The position numbers and the translations under genes were made by a program. This document shows positions 37,869 to 47,200 of a DNA stretch of 57,996 nucleotides, piece by piece; positions within the stretch are counted from its first letter, which is position 1; each line of letters starts with the position of its first letter. This stretch comes from Chitinimonas sp. BJB300 (lineage in GTDB: Bacteria > Pseudomonadota > Gammaproteobacteria > Burkholderiales > Chitinimonadaceae): positions 1-57,996 of the forward strand of contig NZ_PDZH01000009.1 of the NCBI RefSeq assembly GCF_002735695.1, written 5' to 3'. The notes beneath the pieces were generated by a model that worked only from the letters and a program-made list of their open reading frames with translations, was not told where the DNA came from and searched no databases.

Positions 37869-38495
37869 ATGGACACCAATCAACCTCGCTGGCAACGCCG
37901 TAAAGATGCGCGCCCCGCGGAAATTATCGAAGCCGCCCTGACCTTGTTTGTCGACAAAGGCTTTGCCGCCACCCGGCTCGACGATGTGGCTACGCAGGCC
38001 GGTGTCACCAAAGGGACGGTCTATCTGTACTTCGCCAACAAGGAAGAACTCTTCAAGGCGGTAGTGCGCGAAACCATATTGCCCAATATCGAATCGGGCG
38101 AGCACTTGCTGGCCGATCACCAGGGCACCTGGGCAGAATTGCTCTGGATACTATTGGAGCGCTGGGCCGACCGCATGGAGTATTCAGCTTCTACCGGTAT
38201 CTCCAAATTGATGATTGCGGAAGCAAGCAATTTCCCCGACCTCGCCAGGTTTTACGTCGAGGAGGTCGTGATGCGGAGCCGTAAGCTGTTCGCCACGGTG
38301 ATCCAGCGTGGCATTGATGCCGGCGAATTCCGTCCGGTCGACCCGGTCATGGCAACCCGCGCGGTGATCTCCCCCTTGATGCTGATCAAGGTCTGGAAAC
38401 AGAGCTTCTCGCTTTGCGATACCGAACCAGTAGACCTGAAAGCGTTCGCCCGCTTTCACTATGAATTGATGATGCAAGGCCTGGCATCGCGCTAG
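37869..38495 (+). CDS. TetR/AcrR-family regulator of the efflux operon
   Basis: A 208-residue transcription factor. The N-terminal helix-turn-helix has the standard form (RPAEIIEAALTLFVDKGFAATRLDDVATQAGVTKGTVYLYFANKEELFKAVVRE), the C-terminal ligand domain is the TetR_C type with EASNFPDLARFYVEEVVMRSRKLF, and the end lies in a helix pair. GCAGGGAGT is the ribosome-binding site. Directly upstream of emrA- and emrB-like genes, so it probably represses them. Confidence 0.92.
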   Translation: MDTNQPRWQRRKDARPAEIIEAALTLFVDKGFAATRLDDVATQAGVTKGTVYLYFANKEELFKAVVRETILPNIESGEHLLADHQGTWAELLWILLERWADRMEYSASTGISKLMIAEASNFPDLARFYVEEVVMRSRKLFATVIQRGIDAGEFRPVDPVMATRAVISPLMLIKVWKQSFSLCDTEPVDLKAFARFHYELMMQGLASR

Positions 38496-38564
38496 GCATA
38501 CTGCAACGCAGTACGTTTCCCCGCCATGGCTCCATGGCTGCTAGATAATAAGAAAGAGCGTTTC

Positions 38565-39623
38565 ATGAGTGATACCCCCTCCGAAAAAAAACAAAACAAA
38601 GCCCGTGTCATCTTCACCTTGGCGCTTCTCGGTGTCGGTGGCTGGATTGGCTACCACTGGTGGCATGGACGCACCTTTGTCGAAACCGACAATGCCCAGG
38701 TGGAAGGCCATATCGTGCCGATTGCCGCCAAGGTCACAGGCTATGTGAAAAGCGTCCATATCACCGACAACGAAGAAGTCACCACTGGCGGTATGCTGAT
38801 CAAGATCGATGATCGCGACTATGCCGCTCGATTGAGCCAAGCCGAGGCCGACCTGCAGATTGCACTTTCCAACGCCGGCAGCCGTGATGGCGGAGGCCAG
38901 GCGGGTGCGCAACTGAGTTACAGCCAAGCCAATGCCGCGGCCGCACAAGCCGCCATTTCACTGTCTGCCGCCAATGCCGAACGTGCGCGTAATGATCTGG
39001 TACGCGCCAAGTCGTTGGCTGCCAAGGGCATGACCAGCGCCGCTGCGCTCGACGCCGCCGAAACCGCTGCCCGCGTTGCCGAATCGCAGCTAATTACGGC
39101 GCGGGATACCGCCACCGCTGCGGGTAAACAGATTGGCGTAGCAGGTGCGGGCTTGAAGTCGGCGCAAGCCAAAGTGGAATCCGTACGCGCTCAACGCGAC
39201 TTGGCTGCCATTCAATTTGCCGATACCCATGTGACTGCACCCATCACCGGCATGACCAGCAAGAAATCCGTCGAAACCGGCCAATTGGTGCAAGCGGGCC
39301 AGACGCTGATGTATCTGGTGCCGCTCAACGATGTGTGGGTAACCGCCAACCTTAAGGAAACCGAAGTCGGGCGTGTCCAGACAGGCCAAGCGGTTGAAAT
39401 TGAAGTCGATGCCTATCCGGGTAAAACCTTTACCGGCAAGGTCGACTCTTTCAGCCCGGCCACCGGGGCCAAGTTCGCCCTGCTGCCACCCGACAACGCC
39501 AGCGGCAACTTCACCAAGGTAGTGCAACGGGTGCCTGTTAAGGTCAAACTCGACACCTTTGACAGCAAGTCCACCCCCTTGCGCCCAGGCATGAGCGTGA
39601 TGGCGAGCATTCGATTGCATTGA
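38565..39623 (+). CDS. emrA: HlyD/EmrA-family membrane-fusion protein
   Basis: Periplasmic adaptor of a multidrug efflux pump. The ATG at 38565 follows AAAGAGCG and gives 352 residues: one transmembrane segment (ARVIFTLALLGVGGWIGYHWW), a biotinyl-lipoyl hairpin (VEGHIVPIAAKVTGYVKSVHITDNEEVTTGGMLIKIDD), a long Ala-rich coiled-coil, and the barrel domain (TAPITGMTSKKSVETGQLVQAGQTLMYLVP, VWVTANLKETEVGRVQTGQAVEIEVDAYPG). It links an EmrB-type transporter to an outer-membrane channel, which is not encoded here. Confidence 0.95.
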   Translation: MSDTPSEKKQNKARVIFTLALLGVGGWIGYHWWHGRTFVETDNAQVEGHIVPIAAKVTGYVKSVHITDNEEVTTGGMLIKIDDRDYAARLSQAEADLQIALSNAGSRDGGGQAGAQLSYSQANAAAAQAAISLSAANAERARNDLVRAKSLAAKGMTSAAALDAAETAARVAESQLITARDTATAAGKQIGVAGAGLKSAQAKVESVRAQRDLAAIQFADTHVTAPITGMTSKKSVETGQLVQAGQTLMYLVPLNDVWVTANLKETEVGRVQTGQAVEIEVDAYPGKTFTGKVDSFSPATGAKFALLPPDNASGNFTKVVQRVPVKVKLDTFDSKSTPLRPGMSVMASIRLH

Positions 39624-39750
39624 TATGCCAAAGGCCCCCAGCGGCCATCACTTGTCAGTCAACCTTGCTGACGTGGGAGTATCTCGGCGCAAAAACCCGC
39701 CCGGTTGTGCGCCAAGCCCTCCCACGCCCAAATCACTGAATCAAAAAACC

Positions 39751-40011
39751 ATGACCATAAAACTGGAAAAACGCGTCGAGGATGCCCTGCTGGCCTCATT
39801 GCAACGTTACTTTCAAACCGAGCTGGAACAACCATTGGGCACGCTGCCCGGCCAGCATCTGTTGCAGTTCATCGTCGAAGAGATAGGGCCCAGCATTTAC
39901 AACCAGGCGGTGCTCGACGCACAGCACCATATGCAGGCCAAGGTAAGTGACCTGAATATCGATTGCTATGCCGAGGAACAACCGTACTGGCTAAAGAAGA
40001 AGAAACGCTAG
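39751..40011 (+). CDS. DUF2164 protein
   Basis: An 86-residue small protein beginning MTIKLEKRVEDALLASLQRYFQTELEQPLG and continuing LLQFIVEEIGPSIYNQAVLDAQHHMQAKVSDL, the DUF2164 pattern; it ends with a lysine-rich tail (WLKKKKR). The function of this family is unknown. It lies between the adaptor and transporter genes of the efflux locus, an uncommon place for it. Confidence 0.85.
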   Translation: MTIKLEKRVEDALLASLQRYFQTELEQPLGTLPGQHLLQFIVEEIGPSIYNQAVLDAQHHMQAKVSDLNIDCYAEEQPYWLKKKKR

Positions 40012-40018
40012 CCCTTAG

Positions 40019-40159
40019 AACCTGTTCAAAATCTGCTATGCGTCGGCGATACGGCGTTGAAAACACCCACGGAATGCTCATTTACGCTTACGTAAACTTC
40101 GCCTCCTCCAGCGTTTTCGACTTATCTCGCTCAAGCTCTCGCGAGACTTTGAACAGGTT
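40019..40159. repeat. Dispersed inverted-repeat element, copy 2
   Basis: A 141-bp element with terminal inverted repeats (AACCTGTTCAAAATCT at the left, complement of AGACTTTGAACAGGTT at the right), flanked on both sides by the direct repeat CTTAG (40014-40018 and 40160-40164). Inside it carries TTTACG and CGTAAA as a small hairpin. It has no open frame and resembles a MITE. It separates the DUF2164 gene from emrB and starts 7 bases after the DUF2164 stop codon. Confidence 0.88.
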
Positions 40160-40198
40160 CTTAGCAAGTATTATGTTCGGCAACCATGATTGCGCGCT

Positions 40199-41788
40199 AT
40201 GAAGCCCTTCCTCCCCAGCCTGCTACGCAGCAACAACCCCGATGCGATCTACCAAAATCGCTTCGTCATCGCCATGACCGTCACCCTGGCCTGCGTGCTG
40301 GAGTTACTCGACACCAGCATCGTCAACGTCGCCATCCCCCATATGATGGGCAGCCTGGGCGCAACCTTGGATGAAATCACCTGGGTCTCGATCGGCTATG
40401 TCGTCGCCAACGTCATCGTGCTGCCCATCTCCGGCTTTTTGGCCAATCAGTTTGGGCGGCGCAACTATCTGGCGCTGTCCATCCTGGTGTTCACCATCGC
40501 TTCATGGGCTTGCGGCAACGCGACCACGTTGGGCGAGCTGGTGTTCTGGCGCATCGTGCAGGGCCTGGGCGGCGGCGGCCTGATCGCCACAGCACAAGCC
40601 ACCTTGTACGAAGTGTTTCCCGTCAAGGAAATGGCTACCGCCATGGCGATCTTCGGCATGGGCATCATGTTCGGCCCCTCGCTCGGCCCCACAGTAGGCG
40701 GCTGGATTACCGACACCTGGTCCTGGCCCTGGATCTTCTATATCAACCTGCCGCTGGGCGTTATCGCACTGCTGCTGGTATTGGTCTTCGTGCCCGACTC
40801 GGCCCACCGAAAAACCGTGGGCGCCATCGACTACATCGGTTTGATTCTGCTTGCCATCGGCATCGGTGCGCTGCAGCTGATGCTGGAGCGCGGCGAGCGC
40901 ATGGAATGGTTTGAATCAGCGGAAATCATCACCTATACGGTCACCAGCATCCTGGCCCTCATCGGTTTCGTGATCCGCGAGCTGGAATTCGAACACCCCA
41001 TAGTCAATCTGCGCATCATGAAGGACCTGCAGTTCTCTGCGGGTTTGATCTTCACCTTTTTCCTGGGTGCGGCACTGCTCTCCACCATCTTCCTCTTCCC
41101 GGTCTATGCCCAGACACTGATTGGATTTGATGCATTTCAAACCGGCATGATCATACTGCCATCTGCCTTGGCTGCCGCTTTCGCTATGCCGATTGCCGCC
41201 CAGTTGATGGCGCGGGGGGTGCCGGCCTATACCCTTATCGCCATCGGTGCCGGCCTCTTCTTGTATGCCATGTGGGGGCACCACCTACTCACCACTGAAT
41301 CAGGCATGGCCGATTTCTTCTGGCCCCTGCTATTGCGCGGCCTCGGACTTGGTTTGATCTTCATGCCCTTGAACAACCTCACCCTGGCGCGCATCAAACC
41401 GATGGAGATCCCTAACGCCACCGGCCTGTACAACCTGGTGCGGCAACTTGGTGGCAGCGTGGGCATCGCCCTTTCGGCCACCCTGCTGAGCAAGTTTGAA
41501 GATATCAAGCGGTCTGGCCTCGTAGAACACTTAGCCAATGACAACACCGCGATGGCGCAACGCCTGGACATTTTCCGCCACCTGTTCGTACAAAAGGGAG
41601 AAGCTGCGGCGATGGCCACCCAGAAGGCCTATGCCGTCATCAATATGCAAGTCAACAAGCAAGCCATGATGCTGGCCTTCAGCGATTTGTACCTGCTGTT
41701 TGGCATCGCCATCATATTTATGTTGCCCCTGCTGTTCTGGATGCGTACTCCACCCAACATGTCGCAAGCTGGTGATATCGCCCACTGA
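40199..41788 (+). CDS. emrB: EmrB/QacA-family 14-TM MFS transporter
   Basis: A DHA2-family drug:proton antiporter of 529 residues with about 14 hydrophobic segments. Motif C-like and motif A features are visible: VTLACVLELLDTSIVNVAIPHMMGSLG, GFLANQFGRRNYL, FGMGIMFGPSLGPTVGGWITDTWSWPWIFYINLPLG. The chosen ATG at 40199 has a weak ribosome-binding site. It is separated from emrA by the DUF2164 gene and the dispersed element. Substrates are not predictable. Confidence 0.95.
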   Translation: MKPFLPSLLRSNNPDAIYQNRFVIAMTVTLACVLELLDTSIVNVAIPHMMGSLGATLDEITWVSIGYVVANVIVLPISGFLANQFGRRNYLALSILVFTIASWACGNATTLGELVFWRIVQGLGGGGLIATAQATLYEVFPVKEMATAMAIFGMGIMFGPSLGPTVGGWITDTWSWPWIFYINLPLGVIALLLVLVFVPDSAHRKTVGAIDYIGLILLAIGIGALQLMLERGERMEWFESAEIITYTVTSILALIGFVIRELEFEHPIVNLRIMKDLQFSAGLIFTFFLGAALLSTIFLFPVYAQTLIGFDAFQTGMIILPSALAAAFAMPIAAQLMARGVPAYTLIAIGAGLFLYAMWGHHLLTTESGMADFFWPLLLRGLGLGLIFMPLNNLTLARIKPMEIPNATGLYNLVRQLGGSVGIALSATLLSKFEDIKRSGLVEHLANDNTAMAQRLDIFRHLFVQKGEAAAMATQKAYAVINMQVNKQAMMLAFSDLYLLFGIAIIFMLPLLFWMRTPPNMSQAGDIAH

Positions 41789-41825
41789 TTAGGTAGCCGA
41801 TGTCACCGACAGTTAAAATAGCCCC

Positions 41826-42806
41826 ATGCAAACCTCCTCCTCCCCTCTCGACCAAGCCCTCGCCTTGCTAAAAGCCGGTGAGTTGGTCGGCATTCCAACC
41901 GAAACCGTCTATGGGCTGGCCGCAGATGCCAGCCAGCCCGATGCTGTCGCCAAGATTTTCGCCATGAAGGGCAGACCCGCCGACCACCCTGTGATTGTGC
42001 ATATTGCTGGGCGTGACCAACTTTCGGACTGGGCGCAAAACATTCCCGATGCTGCATGGAAACTGGCCGATGCCTTCTGGCCGGGCTCGTTGACGTTGAT
42101 TCTGCAACGCAAAGCGCATGTGCCTGATGCTGTCACGGGTGGGCAGGATACGGTCGGTCTTCGTGCACCGGCCCATCCGCTGACACACGAACTGCTCCAG
42201 CGTTTTGGGGGTGGTCTTGCCGCGCCTTCGGCCAACCAATTCGGCCACGTCAGCCCTACCACGGCACAGCATGTATTCAATGAGTTTGGTGAAAAGCTGG
42301 GTTTGATATTGGATGGTGGCCCCTGCCAGGTTGGCGTGGAATCGACCATCGTCGGCCTGACGAGCGAACACCCTACCCTGCTGCGCCCGGGTGGCGTCCC
42401 CGCCGAGGCGATTGAAGCCGTGCTGGGCGTAAAGCTGATCCATCACGAAAAACCCAGTACTGCCAACCTGCGCGTCTCGGGCTTGCTCGACTCGCACTAT
42501 GCACCGCGTACGCCTTTGTTGGTGGGCCCATTGGGTGCATTGGAAAACGAAGCTACTCGGCGGCTCGAAACCGGCGAACGCATCGCCTTGCTACATCGTT
42601 CGCACATGCTAAAAGCAGTGCATGGCGTGACAGCGCATGCGATGCCAATGATGGCCGAGCCCTATGCTCGCGATTTGTACGCCACGCTGCGTCAGTTCGA
42701 TAACGGCCAGTTTGACGTCCTGCTGCTGGAAACACCACCGCAAGAAGCCAATTGGCTGGCCGTAAACGATCGGGTCAAACGCGCCGCAAGCGGCTGGTTG
42801 GGTTAG
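41826..42806 (+). CDS. L-threonylcarbamoyladenylate synthase (Sua5/TsaC type)
   Basis: Makes threonylcarbamoyl-AMP for the t6A37 modification of tRNA. The 326-residue protein has a YrdC domain (LKAGELVGIPTETVYGLAADASQPDAVAKIFAMKGRPADHPVIVHIAG, PGSLTLILQRK, GLRAPAHPLTHELLQRFGGGLAAPSANQFGHVSPTTA) followed by a linker and a Sua5 C-terminal domain (SPHYAPRTPL-like SHYAPRTPLLVG), so it is the long Sua5 form. It converges with the LysR gene with a 4-base overlap. Confidence 0.94.
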   Translation: MQTSSSPLDQALALLKAGELVGIPTETVYGLAADASQPDAVAKIFAMKGRPADHPVIVHIAGRDQLSDWAQNIPDAAWKLADAFWPGSLTLILQRKAHVPDAVTGGQDTVGLRAPAHPLTHELLQRFGGGLAAPSANQFGHVSPTTAQHVFNEFGEKLGLILDGGPCQVGVESTIVGLTSEHPTLLRPGGVPAEAIEAVLGVKLIHHEKPSTANLRVSGLLDSHYAPRTPLLVGPLGALENEATRRLETGERIALLHRSHMLKAVHGVTAHAMPMMAEPYARDLYATLRQFDNGQFDVLLLETPPQEANWLAVNDRVKRAASGWLG

Positions 42807-43702
42807 TCCAGGCCGCTCAGAAATGCCGCCAGCTCGCGTACCGTGGTTGGCTGGCTTTCCCAAGGGCGCAAGCATAGCTTCAATTCGCGCCCAGCCCATT
42901 CGTCACTCAGCGGCACCAAAGCCAAGCCCATGGTGTCGCGGTAATCCAACCCCGTGCTTTCAGGCACGACTGCAGCCCCCACGCCACTGGCTACCAACCG
43001 GGCAATCGCAGCAAAGCTGGGCGCACGAGCGCGAATGTGTAGATCAACACCGGCAAGGCTGGCCATCTTCTTTAAGAAGCCCTGCATCGCGCTCGCTTCA
43101 GGCAAACCCACCAAATCATGCTGGGTAAGTTCACGAAAGCTGACTACCGCCTGTTGCGCCAATGCATGTTGCGGCGCGACCAATACGGCCAACCGATAAT
43201 GCCTCATCGGCAACGTCAGCAAACCCGGCGGCTCAAAACCACTGTCAATGACACCCAAGTCTGCTTCGCCACGTTCCACAGCCAGAGTCACCTCACGGCT
43301 GGGGCACTCCACCAGGGCCACATTCACGTAGGGCCGATCAACCAGGAATCGACCCAACAAGCCAGGCAACACCGTACTGTTGGCTGTGGTATTGGCGTAG
43401 AGACGCAAGGACTCTTGCTGTTCGCCATTGAGGCAATTCATCGCCTGCTGGGCATCCTGCGCAGCTCGCAGTATCCGCTGTGCATGTTCAAGCAATGTCT
43501 CGCCTGCTGGTGTAAGCCGCACACCGCCCGCGTGGCGGGTAAAGAGGTGCAAACCCAGCCTATGCTCCAGTTGCCGCAACCGACTACTGGCGGCCGATAG
43601 CGCCAAAGGCAAGCTGGCCGCACCTTTTGAAAGCGAACCTGCTGTAGCCACAGCAGCAAAGAGCTTCAGATCGGGCAGATCAAACCGAATAGGTTTCGTC
43701 AT
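42803..43702 (-). CDS. LysR-family transcriptional regulator
   Basis: A 299-residue activator or repressor with N-terminal winged helix-turn-helix (FDLPDLKLFAAVATAGSLSKGAASLPLALSAASSRLRQLEHRLGLHLFTRHAGGVRLT) and a substrate-binding-like effector domain. I prefer the ATG at 43702 (MTKPIRFDL) over the upstream ATG at 43765, because the matching start is also preserved in the decayed copy at 48120-48220. LysR genes are often divergent from their target; the nearest divergent gene is separated by the 44-48 kb insertion. Confidence 0.93.
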   Translation of the reverse strand: MTKPIRFDLPDLKLFAAVATAGSLSKGAASLPLALSAASSRLRQLEHRLGLHLFTRHAGGVRLTPAGETLLEHAQRILRAAQDAQQAMNCLNGEQQESLRLYANTTANSTVLPGLLGRFLVDRPYVNVALVECPSREVTLAVERGEADLGVIDSGFEPPGLLTLPMRHYRLAVLVAPQHALAQQAVVSFRELTQHDLVGLPEASAMQGFLKKMASLAGVDLHIRARAPSFAAIARLVASGVGAAVVPESTGLDYRDTMGLALVPLSDEWAGRELKLCLRPWESQPTTVRELAAFLSGLD

Positions 43703-43807
43703 TGGCGAAGGCTTGTCGATGGATTTCAGTGGGTCGCCGTCTAGCTTCGCGTTCTTTAGTCGCATGGTGGAGTCTGGGCCAGAAAGTAGTCACTAAATTG
43801 TGCTTAG

Positions 43808-43945
43808 AACCTGTCTAAAGTCTGCTGCGCGTCGGCAATATGGCGTTGAAAACACCCTCGGAATGCTCATTTACCACTTGTAAACTCTGCTTCCTCGGCT
43901 GTTTTCGCCTTATCTTGCCTTAGCTCGCGAGACTTTAGACAGGTT
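43808..43945. repeat. Dispersed inverted-repeat element, copy 3
   Basis: A 138-bp intact copy with near-perfect terminal repeats (AACCTGTCTAAAGTCT and the complement of AGACTTTAGACAGGTT), flanked by CTTAG on both sides (43803-43807 and 43946-43950). It shares internal blocks GGCGTTGAAAACACCC, GGAATGCTCATTTAC and CTCGCGAGACTTT with copy 2. It lies upstream of the LysR gene and marks the left side of the AT-rich island. Confidence 0.9.
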
Positions 43946-44233
43946 CTTAGAGAGGGGTGACTTCTAAAGCCCTATCGAATACCTACAGAACAATGTGTAT
44001 TTCTTATACCTATTGGCAAAATTTGAAAGATGCCTATTTCGATTAATTATATGTTCTAAATCATCTCTGGGTCGAAACGTCAACAAATCCCAGGATTTCT
44101 GCTGGCAATAGGAAAACGCTATGCACACCAAGCCAAGCACACAACCGTATCGCTTCAATGCGCTGCATAAAGAATACCCTACCGGGTGACTAATTGTATT
44201 TGAAGTTAATTAAGTGGAAGGGGCAAAGTCATT

Positions 44234-47200
44234 ATGACAAAGTCCTTTTCACCCCGACTACAAGTTGCAGCCACTTTATGCATTGGAAATAAAATGACCC
44301 AATCTATCGTTTATAGCAATAATCCCATCAATTATAGAAATTACCCTACAACGACAGAAACTGAGCAGCCGAAATCCTCAGGCATAGAAGAAGATGGATC
44401 GAATATCCTGGAAGAATCCAAACAGAATAACCAGAACATCAGCTCTGCTGCATCATATACGCCAATAGCATCACCTCTGTTGGCCACTTCAAAATGGGAC
44501 ACAGATATTCATGCTGAGAGCAAAAATATAGCAAGCATTGCATCACGTTTAGATTTCTTGTCTGATTTATCAATCAGAAAATTAGACAAGTTGACATTCC
44601 CACAGCGATTAAAAGAGTTAGATATTTGGAAAGGTATTTTAGGGACAGGACTACGTGCAGATAAGAACACAGAGATCACCACACTAAACGCAGCAGTGGT
44701 GAAATATAATGCAGCCGTATCAAATTCAATCTCTCAACTAGGTGCACTTAAAGATCTGAATGATATAGGCATTTCAAATCAAAGCGCATTCAATCTTATT
44801 GTCAAGGCAGAGAAAAGCCTACATCTATTGCTGCAAGATTTGGACAATGTAGACAATAATAACAAATTATTGGCCCATAATAATATTGCGCTTAACTACA
44901 AAAATCAAAAAAATGATTCTGCATTTATAACTGCAATCATACCCGACTTGCGTGATAGTGTTGTTCAACTCCAAGAGGCTGTAAAGGAAATCGAGTTAGC
45001 CGAACAAGGTACTCGCAGTCAGCTGCGTACAGCCATTGCTCACCTAAAAGAAGAGGTATCACAACAATGCCCCAAATTATTAGGCAATGACTTACTATGG
45101 TTGCATCAACTGAGGTGCGAGCTATCTCACGACAGTGACGTACCTAAAGCGCTAGAGCGTCTCATGAAGAATGGGGTGCCATTTCCAAAAGATATCAATG
45201 TAACCATTGAATTGCTGAATGCATTTCATCCGTTATCTAGTCTTCCATCCAATATGCCTGAGCCACCTCCGTCGCTTGAGACATTTAAAAAAGATCAAGA
45301 AAAGTCGTTGTCTATCGATACAGGTGAATATTATAGTCAATTAACGGATAATTATCATGATCTGCAGAATAGTAAGCTGGGCACGGCATATCTTGATGTA
45401 CTAGCTGCTGGAGGAGAAAGAGTACTTGCAAAGTTAAACGAAGAAATTTCGTCGAATAAAGATTCGGTTACCTACAAGAAGGCGGAGTTGAATAGAAATA
45501 CACTGGTGCAGCAGTTAGAACAATATTATCGTTTGATGCGAGTCGATGCTGTAAATGGCCATGAAAATTTCATTTTTAGCATAGACAATATTGAAGTAAA
45601 GGAAGCGATTTCTCAATCCGTTGATCTTGCTCGACAGTATGCTGAAAACTATCAACAGTATGGGCAAGTCGATTTTACGGATGGTCATCTTATGCTGTTA
45701 GCCAGAACTTCCGAACTGGTTAAAAAGCACGACATACTATCTTTTGAAGAAGAGAATTTCGAACCCAATAACCTTGATTTACAAGACGGCGCATTAGACC
45801 AATTTTCTGCGTTAGAAAAATCTAGTGATACTATTAATTTGATACGGTTACGTTTACAGGCACGGGAATGCTTGCAGGCACAGCAAAAGCTGCTTGATCA
45901 GCATGTCATTCCAGAAGATACAGTCGACCCGAGGAAGGATTTATCTTCTCTAATCAACCAGAATCCTGCATTCTTGACTGAGCGGTTTGAGCTAGTAGCT
46001 AATTATAACCAAGCGTTGAGTGGCGTTATTAAACGCTTAGACGACAAAGATCAAAGCATATCAGTTGACAAGCTAATCAACCCATTACAAATGGCATTAA
46101 AGATGGGGCAGGCTGAACAGGCTATATTGAAGCAGATTTTAATTGCCTCGAATGATTTGACTCTAGTGAGGGAGTTAAAAACAAGCGCTACGCTACAGGA
46201 TGAGCAAAACAAAAAGGTAGATCAGGCCAAAATAAGTGCTCAGTCGCAAATCATCCAAGGCTTATCGACCACCAATCACGAAATGTACCAACTTCGAGTC
46301 AAAGTACTAAAAGACAACACCGATAAAATTCGTGAATTGTCAAAAGAGGAATATAAGCGTGGAGACTTAATAGACCAACTCAACTGTGAGTTTCAAGTAG
46401 GATTGCTAGCTTTGCAACGAGAAGAGCAACGCGCAATGTCTGGTTATGGGTATCCAGAGCAGGCTAGTTGGTCGGCGTGGCTGGAAAGCAAGCTGCCTGC
46501 ACGCAGCTGGTGGTCTAGCAGCTACCGTGAGTCACCACAGGAATTAATCCTGGCTCATCAATTGGCATTACAAGGCATGACAATTAAAGATGCCTACGAA
46601 CAATTAGGTAGCGTGCTGAAAGGATACACATCTAAGCCCGTGGGTACGTTATTGGAAGAATTGGGATTTAGCCCAAATCAATTAAAGGTATGGGCTACTT
46701 CACATCCTAGTGAGATGCAGGCACTAAGTGAAAATCTGACCCATTCATTTGGCTTATTGACTAATGTAGGTGCTGGATTTAGCACGCAAGTTAAGGAGGT
46801 ATTTTCAACAGCGTGGAGCCGTGGTTCTACTGCAAACTTGATTAACGATGCACTATCCGGAACTCGTACACCTATAGTAGGCGTTAAAGAAATAACGCCT
46901 ATGCCACCCGCCATGGTGGCATTGCTACACTTTGCGGGTTATGCCCCTTATATTGCTGGAACGGTCAACGGGATAACTAGTATAAGTGCAGCGGGTACGC
47001 TGGGTAACGTCATTAGCGGCGCTTTGGGAGTGAATTCCGTCGCCGCATTGGCAATTCAGGGGGTTTTTGGAATGGCGCAAACGCATACTGAAATACAATT
47101 TTCAGAGGTGCTCAAAAAACATCGCGATATGGAAGTTCTGATTTCCGCCTTGTTGGGCACATCTAATGAGCAATCCCCTGGCATAATTGATCGATTGAAG

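Noticed and set aside
43964-44158. A 64-residue minus-strand frame between the repeat element and the orphan gene
   Set aside because: It has a signal-like start but lies in AT-rich DNA, lacks a ribosome-binding site and shows no family features.
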